Shown: piece after piece, positions 8,276-15,206 of the stretch
Numbering within the stretch: the stretch's first letter is position 1
Layout: every line of letters begins with the position of its first letter
Assembly (NCBI GenBank): GCA_050008495.1
Contig: JBEKMN010000012.1
Location: forward strand, 8,557-72,556
Origin: CAVROP01 sp050008495
Lineage (GTDB): Bacteria > Acidobacteriota > Terriglobia > UBA7540
Direction of reading: 5' to 3'
DNA length: 64,000 nucleotides
Notes under the pieces: generated by a model
Told to the model about the DNA's origin: nothing
The model's input: the letters and a program-made list of their open reading frames with translations, nothing else
The model's database searches: none
Position numbers and translations under genes: made by a program

Positions 8276-9808
8276 CGCGCTTGCCCCCACCTTCTCCAAC
8301 TCCGCTCCCGTGGCTGCTGCCACGTCGGCGTGCAGCGAGTTGCCGTGTGAATCCATGGTCACGATGGCGGGAAAATCCTTGGCTTCAAAGACCCACATGG
8401 CTTCGGGAACGCCGAGTTCTTCGAGCAGGTAAACGCCGTGGACCTTAGGCAGGCATCGGGCGTAGAACTGTGCCGCGCCGCCGATGGCATGGAGATAAAC
8501 AGCTCCGTGTTCCTTCAGGCCCGCGAGTGTTTTCGCGCCCATGCCGCCTTTGCCCATCACGGCGCGGATGCCGAAGCGCTTGATCACATCGGCCTCGTAA
8601 GGCTCTTCGCGGATGCTGGTAGTGGGGCCGGCAGCGTTGGTGCGCCAGCGAACATCGGGCGGCGTTCCTTCTTTCATCATAACCGGGCCGCAGTGGTAGA
8701 GGATGGCGCCGTTAAGGTCGCAAGGCGCGTCGTGGTGCATCAGGTAAGTGTGGGCGGCGTCGCGCCCGGTAATCATGGGACCATTGATGAGAACCACGTC
8801 GCCAACTTTCAGGGCGCGAACCTTCTCTTCGCTGAGCGGTGTTTCCAGCCGTATTTCCCTGCCTGAGACCTGGAACCCGGCGCCTGCCACCAACTTCTCA
8901 ACGGGCCGCTCCGGGTCGCGGTACAGCCACTGCGTGATGGCGCCGGATTCGACGTCGAGCAACATCCCAAGTCGCCGGAAGGCCCAGCAATCGTAGGCGA
9001 CGGAAACGAAGAAGCTGGCGGGCAGGCGGTTGGCTGCGGTGATTTTGCAACCGATCAGGGAGGCCTTGCCCCCGAAGCCCATCGGACCGACTCCAATCTT
9101 GTTAGCCTCGACCATAATCTCCTGTTCGAGCCTGGCCAGCGCGGGGTCGGGGTTCACATCGTCGAGCGAGCGAAACAGTTGCAGCTTCGCTAAATGGTAG
9201 CCCGCCGCACGGTCGCTGCCGATGCAGGCGCCAATCGCCCCAGGCGCGCAACCCTGTCCCTGCGCCTGCCACACGGCGTGCAACAAGCACTTCTTGACGC
9301 CCGCAAGGTCGCGGTCGGCGCGGCCCAGATGCTCGAGCGTGCAAGGCACCGAATACTGAATGTTCATGTTCTCGCAGCCGCCGCCTTTGAGGAGCAGCCG
9401 CACCTCGATATCAGGGTCCTCCCACTGCTCGAAGTGGACGACGGGAGTGCCGGGGCCGAGATTGTTGCCGCTGTTCTTCCCAGTAATCGAGTCTACCGAA
9501 TTGGGCCGCAGCTTGCCGCGCTTCGTCGCTTCCGCGACGGCCTCGTGGATCTGCTTCTTCATTATTATCTGGTTTACGCCCACAGGGGTTTTGATTTCAA
9601 AGGTGGGCATGCCCGTGTCCTGGCAGATCGCCCCTTCGTTTTCGTGAGCCATATCAATATTCTGGCCAATGATAACCAGCGCCTGTCCCGCTTGGGTTGA
9701 CGGCTCCTCGGTCTTGATCGCTACGCCCATGGCCTGGCGGACGTCGGGCGGCAGGTTCGTAGAAGTCTGAATAATCAATTCCAACATGCTCTCTTTGAAG
9801 AATTGCAT
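8273..9808 (-). CDS. Class I (Fe-S) fumarate hydratase, fused alpha and beta parts
   Basis: It interconverts fumarate and malate, or acts on a related hydroxy-diacid such as tartrate. The protein has the single-chain class I layout: an alpha-type part (ICQDTGMPTF near 61-70, KGGGCEN near 141-147, GAIGACIGSDR near 190-200) and a beta-type part from about 300 (GDVVLINGPMITGRDAAH, YHCGPVM). Several conserved cysteines (62, 145, 195, 274) could ligate the [4Fe-4S] cluster; which three do so cannot be decided by eye. Its stop codon lies at the edge of a short tandem array. Fumarase versus L-tartrate dehydratase is not separable from sequence alone. Confidence 0.92.
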   Translation of the reverse strand: MQFFKESMLELIIQTSTNLPPDVRQAMGVAIKTEEPSTQAGQALVIIGQNIDMAHENEGAICQDTGMPTFEIKTPVGVNQIIMKKQIHEAVAEATKRGKLRPNSVDSITGKNSGNNLGPGTPVVHFEQWEDPDIEVRLLLKGGGCENMNIQYSVPCTLEHLGRADRDLAGVKKCLLHAVWQAQGQGCAPGAIGACIGSDRAAGYHLAKLQLFRSLDDVNPDPALARLEQEIMVEANKIGVGPMGFGGKASLIGCKITAANRLPASFFVSVAYDCWAFRRLGMLLDVESGAITQWLYRDPERPVEKLVAGAGFQVSGREIRLETPLSEEKVRALKVGDVVLINGPMITGRDAAHTYLMHHDAPCDLNGAILYHCGPVMMKEGTPPDVRWRTNAAGPTTSIREEPYEADVIKRFGIRAVMGKGGMGAKTLAGLKEHGAVYLHAIGGAAQFYARCLPKVHGVYLLEELGVPEAMWVFEAKDFPAIVTMDSHGNSLHADVAAATGAELEKVGASA

Positions 9809-9867
9809 TGGGCCCTCCGGTGGGAATTATAGCGCTGAACGGGAGGAAGGATTCGGGATTCAGAACA

Positions 9868-9935
9868 TGGAGGACGGACAACTGACGACGGACAACGGGC
9901 GGTCCGCGGAATCCAGAATCAATAATCCAGAATCA
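9868..9935. repeat. 7-bp period arrays ending at the LOG-gene stop codon
   Basis: Two blocks. One has ACGGACA/ACTGACG-type units (about 9873-9901). The other is a 14-bp duplicate (two 7-bp units, TGATTCT GGATTAT on the minus strand) whose first triplet is the TGA stop of the gene at 9933. Confidence 0.75.
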
Positions 9936-10790
9936 AATGAACGGATGCTTGACCACCGTTCTGATTTGCAGGATGCGGGTCAGGTCCTCCTTAATTATAC
10001 CGAACCCCTCCTGGGGCGAGTCTGCGAAGCGGATGAGTTTGAGGTCGTCCTCCGAAATAGTCCCCGCCTCGAGGAAATAGTCGAAATTGATGGCGCGTTT
10101 CCAAAAGCTCGAGCCATAGAGCACAATCGTAACGCGGTGTCCCATCTTGTGCGTTTGAAGGAGAGTAAGCATTTCGAAAAGCTCGTCCAAAGTGCCGAAG
10201 CCGCCCGGAAAGGCGATGAGGGCTCGGGCGGGCTGGGCAAACCAGAGCTTGCGCATAAAGAAGTATCGGAACAGGAAGCCGAGCTCAGGCGAGATATAAG
10301 GGTTGGGCCGTTGCTCAACGGGAAGCGTGATGTTCAACCCAATGGACTGGCCGCCGGCTTCGGCAGCGCCTCGGTTGGCGGCCTCCATAATACCCGGGCC
10401 CCCGCCCGAACAGACCACCATGAAAAGGGGGCGGAGAGTAAGCGCCCATTCCGTGACAAGGCGTGAGAGCTCCCGCGCGTCCTCGTAGTATTGGGACATT
10501 TCGAGGTCCGTGCGCGCTCGCTGCAACGCTGCGGCAAAGGGGCCCTTGCCTCCGTCTCCGCCCTTTCCTTCCAACTCCTGAACCCTCCGGAGCACTTCTG
10601 CGCGCGGCCGGATGCGAGCCGAACCGAAAAAGACCACCGTGTGATGGATGCCCAAACGCCTCAGCCGGGCCTGCGGTTCCAGGTATTCGCTCAGGATGCG
10701 CAACATCCTGGCATCACCGCTTTCCAGAAAATGGTGGTTCTGATAGGCCACTAAAAGTGTCTCTTTAGCTTCGTGCTTCTTTATCGCCAT
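9933..10790 (-). CDS. LOG-family (TIGR00730-type) Rossmann-fold protein
   Basis: The 285-residue protein has the LOG signature: SGGGPGIMEAANRGAAEAG, then FPGGFGTLDELFEMLTLLQT with the PGGxGTxxE motif. Characterised relatives are cytokinin riboside 5'-monophosphate phosphoribohydrolases (nucleotide N-glycosidases); older databases call the family lysine decarboxylase. The N-terminal 60 residues are helical and longer than in minimal LOG proteins, and a FGSARI stretch begins the Rossmann core. It stands alone, so its substrate is unknown. Confidence 0.88.
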   Translation of the reverse strand: MAIKKHEAKETLLVAYQNHHFLESGDARMLRILSEYLEPQARLRRLGIHHTVVFFGSARIRPRAEVLRRVQELEGKGGDGGKGPFAAALQRARTDLEMSQYYEDARELSRLVTEWALTLRPLFMVVCSGGGPGIMEAANRGAAEAGGQSIGLNITLPVEQRPNPYISPELGFLFRYFFMRKLWFAQPARALIAFPGGFGTLDELFEMLTLLQTHKMGHRVTIVLYGSSFWKRAINFDYFLEAGTISEDDLKLIRFADSPQEGFGIIKEDLTRILQIRTVVKHPFI

Positions 10791-10867
10791 TCTTGTCTCT
10801 CCAAAAAAGATATGAAACAGAGAATACCAAACCGAGGTGTCTTTGGGTTGGCAAATTCTGCGATCGG

Positions 10868-10910
10868 GGTGATCCGGAGATCCGGTGATGGGGAGAGCCG
10901 GTGACCGGTC
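10868..10910. repeat. 8-bp period array
   Basis: Units of the type GGTGATCC / GGAGATCC / GGTGATGG / GGAGAGCC, five in a row, in the spacer between the LOG gene and the oxidoreductase gene. It has the same style as the 7-bp arrays but an 8-bp period. Confidence 0.65.
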
Positions 10911-10976
10911 GAGTAGAGTATTTCTCCAGCGGCTACCTTCCTCCCATCGGTTGGTATGGGCTCCAACAGTGAAGTC

Positions 10977-11086
10977 TGTCGTGCTGAGCGCAGCGAAGCA
11001 TCCCGGCAGTCCGCACGGTCAGTGAAGAGTGCAAACAACGACTGAGATTCTTCGCCCGCCAAAATACAGCGGGCTCAGAATAACAG
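10977..11086. repeat. Degenerate copy of the TGTCATCC..AATGACA palindromic element
   Basis: The left end TGTCGTGCTGAGCGCAGCGA and right end GCTCAGAATAACA are decayed versions of the termini of the elements at 20192 and 48016. It sits in a gene-free spacer (10791-11227) with nothing else recognisable except the array before it and a possible promoter after it. Confidence 0.65.
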
Positions 11087-11162
11087 CTAAAGTGGTATGA
11101 GGGTCACCCAATCACGCGATCAGATCTTCACCCGTTCACCCGATTTCGCGGTGCCGTTTTGC

Positions 11163-11191
11163 TTGCCCTCCGACGGATCGCAAGATAATAT
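11163..11191 (+). promoter_or_regulatory. Possible sigma-70 promoter for the Gfo/Idh/MocA gene
   Basis: TTGCCC (11163-11168) and TAATAT (11186-11191) are 17 bp apart and 37 bp upstream of the chosen ATG. Each box matches the consensus at four of six positions, so this is tentative. Confidence 0.4.
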
Positions 11192-11227
11192 AGCGGGGTC
11201 CATTCGTACCTGATGGAGGAGCACAAA

Positions 11228-12583
11228 ATGTCGTTTGTCACACGCCGGCAATTCATACGGCAGAGCGCCGCCGGGGCTACTGCACTGGGATTATTCCTCA
11301 ATGGAAAACGAGTCCAATTGGAAGCTGCGCCGCTGCCCAAGCCCGCCAGCCCTAATGATCGGATCAACGTCGGTTTCATCGGCTACGGCATCCGCGGATG
11401 TTATCTGATGGAAAACGTAAAGCAGACGGAGCAGGCGAACCTTGTTGCCGTGGCCGACTGCTACCAAGGGCATCTCGACCGTGCCAAGGAACGCACTGAC
11501 GGCGCGATTGAGACCTATTTTGCGCAGTATAAGAAGCTGCTCGATCGAAAAGACCTTGACGCCGTAGTCATCGCGACGCCGGACCACTGGCACACGCCCA
11601 TACTGCTGGACGCTGTGGCAGCCGGGAAGGACGTTTACATCGAAAAGCCGATGACGTACTGCATTGAAGAGGGGCAGAAGATCATCGAGGCGGCGACGCG
11701 CACAAACCGCATGGTGCAGGCTGGGAGCCAGTGGGTATCTGCTCCCATGCACAAAAAGGCAAAAGAGATCGTGCGGTCAGGAAAAATCGGCAAAGTAACG
11801 AAGGTCGTCGCCTTCTACAACCGGAACAGCTCCACCGGCGCGTGGAATTATCCCATCCCGCCGGATTTGAAGGAGGGCGTGAACTTCAACTGGGAGGAAT
11901 GGCTGGGGCCCGCTCCCAAGCGCCCCTTCGATCCCGAGCGGGTGTTCCGGTACCGGAAATACTGGGATTACTCCGGCGGCATTTCCACCGACCTCTTCGT
12001 CCATCTGATTAACACCATCCACTTCGTGATGGACGCCCCGATGCCGGACACGGTGGCCGCCATCGGCTGCATCCTGGCGCGTCATGATGGCCGCGAAGTA
12101 CCGGATACGCTCGATGCGCTGTTCGACTACCCGACTTTCCACGTGAACATGGGCTCGACCATGAACAACGCCAGCGGTTCTCAACAAGGCATTCAGTACC
12201 TCGGCACCGAAGGCACGCTGATGGTCAGCCTGGGCGCAGACATGACCTTGACCAACGAGACTGTAAGAGAAAGTTACCAGTCGCAGGTCGAGCCGTGGCC
12301 CAAGAAGCTGCAGGACCAATTCTGGGCGGAAGGAAACCACCGCGAGGAGTCGAACCCTTATGTGCGAACCGAAGGGTCCTTGGACTTCAAGCCCGGCGGC
12401 CCGGACGCGGTCATCTTCCACCTGAACGCCTTCTTCGATTCCGTTCGAACTCGGCGCGAACCCGTGGAAAACGCCGCCATGGGGCACCACTCCGCCGCCG
12501 CCGGCCACATGGTGAATCTCTCCGTGCGCAGCGGCAAGAAGATATGTTGGGACGCCGCGGCCGGCAAGGCCAGGGAAGCGTAA
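11228..12583 (+). CDS. Tat-exported Gfo/Idh/MocA-family oxidoreductase
   Basis: An NAD(P)-dependent sugar- or inositol-type dehydrogenase fold: Rossmann region from about residue 40 (VGFIGYGIRGCYLM), the conserved EKPMT at about 142-146, and a C-terminal alpha/beta domain. The N-terminus has a twin-arginine signal, TRRQFIRQSAAG followed by a hydrophobic stretch, so the folded protein is exported. The ATG at 11228 is chosen because GGAGGAG lies 6 bp upstream; an ATG at 11213 lies before that site. Secreted members are common in soil bacteria that degrade polysaccharides. The substrate is unknown. Confidence 0.88.
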   Translation: MSFVTRRQFIRQSAAGATALGLFLNGKRVQLEAAPLPKPASPNDRINVGFIGYGIRGCYLMENVKQTEQANLVAVADCYQGHLDRAKERTDGAIETYFAQYKKLLDRKDLDAVVIATPDHWHTPILLDAVAAGKDVYIEKPMTYCIEEGQKIIEAATRTNRMVQAGSQWVSAPMHKKAKEIVRSGKIGKVTKVVAFYNRNSSTGAWNYPIPPDLKEGVNFNWEEWLGPAPKRPFDPERVFRYRKYWDYSGGISTDLFVHLINTIHFVMDAPMPDTVAAIGCILARHDGREVPDTLDALFDYPTFHVNMGSTMNNASGSQQGIQYLGTEGTLMVSLGADMTLTNETVRESYQSQVEPWPKKLQDQFWAEGNHREESNPYVRTEGSLDFKPGGPDAVIFHLNAFFDSVRTRREPVENAAMGHHSAAAGHMVNLSVRSGKKICWDAAAGKAREA

Positions 12584-12745
12584 GCAGCCGTCAGCTATCA
12601 GATCTCAGCCTTCAGCGAGCCAGAGGGGACGTCTCGCCGTTCGTTCTTGGCCGAACACACGCTGGGACAGGCCTTCCCCCTACGACCACTAAAGTTGGTA
12701 ACGAAGCGTTTGCTGATAGCTGATGGCTGAGAGCTGACAGCTACG
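12584..12745. repeat. Paired inverted 7-bp arrays between two convergent genes
   Basis: Left arm 12590-12617 reads GTCAGCT ATCAGAT CTCAGCC TTCAGCG; TCAG recurs every 7 bases. The right arm (12711-12744), read on the minus strand, has GTCAGCT CTCAGCC ATCAGCT ATCAGC. The arms agree at about 21 of 27 positions and would form a long hairpin with a 95-bp core. The left arm starts 7 bases after one stop codon, and the right arm ends about 4 bases from the other. Confidence 0.85.
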
Positions 12746-12746
12746 T

Positions 12747-14126
12747 TTAATTCACCCACGGGCGCGCGGCTTTGTAAGCTGCTATGCGTTCGGGGAGCCA
12801 ATCCTTCAGAATAGGCGGCAAGTAAAACTTCGGCACGAGCAGGTCTTCCTCGGCTCGGATCAGCCCGTCCGCCAGCGCAGTTTTTGCCAGAGGAGTTTGG
12901 GGGTAGATGCGGATGCCGACGGTAATCTTCAAAGCCTCGAGATGAAGGGACTCGGCAAACGAAAGGCTCTCCTCGACGCTGTCCTTCGTCTCTCCGGGGC
13001 CTCCCAAGAGCAGGAATCCCATCCGCTCGATTCCGGCCTCCGCGAACATTGTTGAGATGGCTCTGATTTCCTCCTGATCGAATTGCTTGCCGAGGCTTCG
13101 CAGCATTTCGTTCGAGCCACTCTCGAATCCAAAGCTGATCTGCCGGCAGCCGCCCCGGCGCATGAGTTCCACCAGTTCTGTATCGACCCCCTTGGGATAA
13201 ATGATGGACCAGAGATTGAGGTCGAGTTCCGCTCGAATCAAGTGCCGGCAAAGGTCCTTTGCATAGTCCAGCGGTAAGTTGAAAGCGTTATCGACGAAGT
13301 TGAAATTCCGGCAGCCCGTTTCCCTCAATTGCGCCAGCCACTTCACTACCCGAGCGGGCGAACGTCTCCGTATCCCTCTTCCCTCGATGAGGCTGGTCGA
13401 ACAGTAGGTGCAGTCCAGCGGACAGCCTCGCCGGCTCTGCACCGGCACCCAGAGCTTGCGCTTGCCGGCGCCCGGCGGAATCCAGAGGCTGGGCTCCGGG
13501 AGAGGCAGTTCGTCGAGGTTCTCCACAAAAACACGCCGGCGCGGTTCGCGGTCTGCCTCCGCTCCGTCTCCCCCCCGGAACGAGCAACCGTTGTCACCCC
13601 CGCGTAAGCGGGGGCCCACACCAGCGGCGGATTCCCGCTTCCGCGGAATTGACGAGAAGCGGCTGGGCAGGTGGACTCCAGGAAGATCCGAGACTTCCCT
13701 GCCCTTGCCTAGTTGATCCAGCAAGAGAGGGAAAACAGCCTCTCCTTCACTTTGAATTCCCACGTCGGCGCCCAGATAATCCAACGCACTCTGAGGGAAA
13801 ATGCTGTAACCCGCCCCGCCCAGCACAATCGGGGCCTCGGACAAACTTCGACAATTGGCTATGACCGCCTTGACCGGCGCGAGCAGGAACCGGGGTTCTG
13901 CCATGTTCTGGTCATCGATGTTTCGCACCGAAACCCCGATGACGTCCGGGCGGAAGTGCTCGATGGCGTGCTTAACGCTCGAGTTCGGATTTTTTTCGAA
14001 CATCAGGTTCAGCAGGACTGCGTCGTGGCCAGCGCGGCGTGTTGCGGCCGCCACGTCGGCAGCGCCCAGTGGGAGGGTGGGCATACTTATCGTATCGGTG
14101 TTGGCGGAAATCAGGAGAACCCTCAT
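12747..14126 (-). CDS. B12-binding-like radical SAM protein with an in-frame repeat insertion
   Basis: An N-terminal cobalamin-binding-type Rossmann domain (about 1-145, lacking a DxHxxG motif) is followed by a radical SAM core with CPLDCTYC (Cys235, 239, 242) ligating the [4Fe-4S] cluster that cleaves SAM. Later parts (FGFESGSNEMLRSLGK, FLLLGGPGETKDS) match the family. The substrate is unknown; relatives modify lipids, hopanoids or cofactors. Residues about 155-195 are an extra Arg/Gly-rich stretch (IPRKRESAAGVGPRLRGG) encoded by a palindromic dispersed repeat between the two domains, absent from the usual family layout. The KirBac gene lies upstream on the same strand. Confidence 0.85.
   Translation of the reverse strand: MRVLLISANTDTISMPTLPLGAADVAAATRRAGHDAVLLNLMFEKNPNSSVKHAIEHFRPDVIGVSVRNIDDQNMAEPRFLLAPVKAVIANCRSLSEAPIVLGGAGYSIFPQSALDYLGADVGIQSEGEAVFPLLLDQLGKGREVSDLPGVHLPSRFSSIPRKRESAAGVGPRLRGGDNGCSFRGGDGAEADREPRRRVFVENLDELPLPEPSLWIPPGAGKRKLWVPVQSRRGCPLDCTYCSTSLIEGRGIRRRSPARVVKWLAQLRETGCRNFNFVDNAFNLPLDYAKDLCRHLIRAELDLNLWSIIYPKGVDTELVELMRRGGCRQISFGFESGSNEMLRSLGKQFDQEEIRAISTMFAEAGIERMGFLLLGGPGETKDSVEESLSFAESLHLEALKITVGIRIYPQTPLAKTALADGLIRAEEDLLVPKFYLPPILKDWLPERIAAYKAARPWVN
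13588..13656. repeat. Palindromic dispersed element inserted in a coding sequence
   Basis: Two hairpins: CCCCCGC GTAA GCGGGGG (13597-13614) and ATTCCCGC..CGCGGAAT (13631-13649). In one frame it gives the peptide pattern PRKRES..GPRLRGG and in another WAPAYAGVT. Both are well-known translations of a repeat found scattered in many bacterial genomes. Here it is in frame in the radical SAM gene. Confidence 0.8.
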
Positions 14127-14149
14127 GATTCACCTCTTCACCGTCGTCA

Positions 14150-14170
14150 GGGCAACCCTTGTGGTTGCCC
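14150..14170. repeat. Short hairpin between KirBac and radical SAM genes
   Basis: GGGCAACC CTTGT GGTTGCCC, perfect 8-bp arms, downstream of the KirBac stop. It may act as a terminator, but no T run follows and the sequence resembles the GTAGGGGC-type elements at 25980 and 33160. Confidence 0.6.
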
Positions 14171-14198
14171 GTGCGCGGCCGCCATAGTCGCCCCTGGG

Positions 14199-15119
14199 TC
14201 AGCTAGCCTTAACGATGTCACTTACGCGGTCGAGATCGAGCCGCAAGTCGCCGTCCTCGTCGACATCGAAGGCTCGAGCGAATTTCGCGCCCCACACAAT
14301 CTCATCGTAGCGGTAGGAATAGCGGGCGTGCACGGTCTGGCTGAAACGGTCGTCGACACCCTTGATAAGGATCAGGAGTTCCGCCTGTAATTGCTCGAGA
14401 TCAGCGGCGGTCTTCTTATAAAGCGGGCTTTCGGCATCCAGAACATGAACAATCGTCCAGGTCAGAGGCATGAACAGGACGGTGGGTCGCTCGAGCTCCA
14501 GGCGTTCATACTTGCGCTCCAGGCGCCCGTCCACGGGTTGCACCGTCATGAGCAGCATCCGGGCCTCGAGCTCCATCAGGTTGCTGACGCTGCGATTCAC
14601 CACGCGGAACTGAAGGCTCGTGCTGTCCTGGTAGGGCGCCACGATCATCAACTTGCTGAAGCCGATCCGGGCCGTGGGGCGCGACAGGCGGCCAACCAGG
14701 AAGCCGGTAGCTACTGCGAAACCCAACAGGCCGATCATCGCCTCTGTGGAGGAGATCAAGTTCGCGGCCGCGGTCTCCGGCCAGATGGCCCCGTAGCCGA
14801 CGGTGGTCAAGGTCTGCGAACTGAAAAAGAACGCGTCCAGAAATCGGCTAAACGACGTGGCGGATGCGTGATGAACCCGCTCGACGCCGCCCACCCAATA
14901 GTAGAGAACCGCGAAAAGCAGGTTGACGCTGACGAAACCTGCAAACAGCAGCGTCATGAACACCGTCCAGGGCGTGTTGAGAAGGAAAAGATAAGGACTA
15001 ACATCCCGCCAGGTTCTGCCGCGGCGTTTAACGTTGAACTCGCCGTCGTCGCGGATCACACGCCGCAGCTTGGCGCTGTATTGTTGCGTTAGACCGGGAT
15101 CGAAATCTGGCTTTTTCAT
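14199..15119 (-). CDS. KirBac-type inward-rectifier potassium channel
   Basis: A 306-residue channel subunit: slide-helix region (RTWRDVSPYLFLL), outer TM helix about 51-75, pore helix and selectivity filter TVGYG (106-110), inner helix about 120-142, then the all-beta cytoplasmic Kir domain (FRVVNRS.SNLMELEARM). Homologs are homotetrameric K+ channels of the inner membrane. It is divergent from the Ser/Thr kinase gene, with about 90 bp between the starts. Two KdpD-type sensor genes occur much further along (61199-63443), but no link can be claimed. Confidence 0.93.
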   Translation of the reverse strand: MKKPDFDPGLTQQYSAKLRRVIRDDGEFNVKRRGRTWRDVSPYLFLLNTPWTVFMTLLFAGFVSVNLLFAVLYYWVGGVERVHHASATSFSRFLDAFFFSSQTLTTVGYGAIWPETAAANLISSTEAMIGLLGFAVATGFLVGRLSRPTARIGFSKLMIVAPYQDSTSLQFRVVNRSVSNLMELEARMLLMTVQPVDGRLERKYERLELERPTVLFMPLTWTIVHVLDAESPLYKKTAADLEQLQAELLILIKGVDDRFSQTVHARYSYRYDEIVWGAKFARAFDVDEDGDLRLDLDRVSDIVKAS

Positions 15120-15206
15120 GGATCATCAATGATATCATTTAAGCAGTCTGCCTGTGCCAATGAGAGCATTGGGGAGTGGCCTGTAGGCGCCCGGACGGGA
15201 CCAATC

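Noticed and set aside
9933..10790. Lysine decarboxylase, the older database name for this family
   Set aside because: PGGxGTxxE and GGGPGIM motifs are those of LOG nucleotide hydrolases, and no PLP site is present.
11777..12508. Long minus-strand open frame opposite the oxidoreductase gene
   Set aside because: Antisense shadow of a high-GC gene; His/Val-rich composition and no domain.
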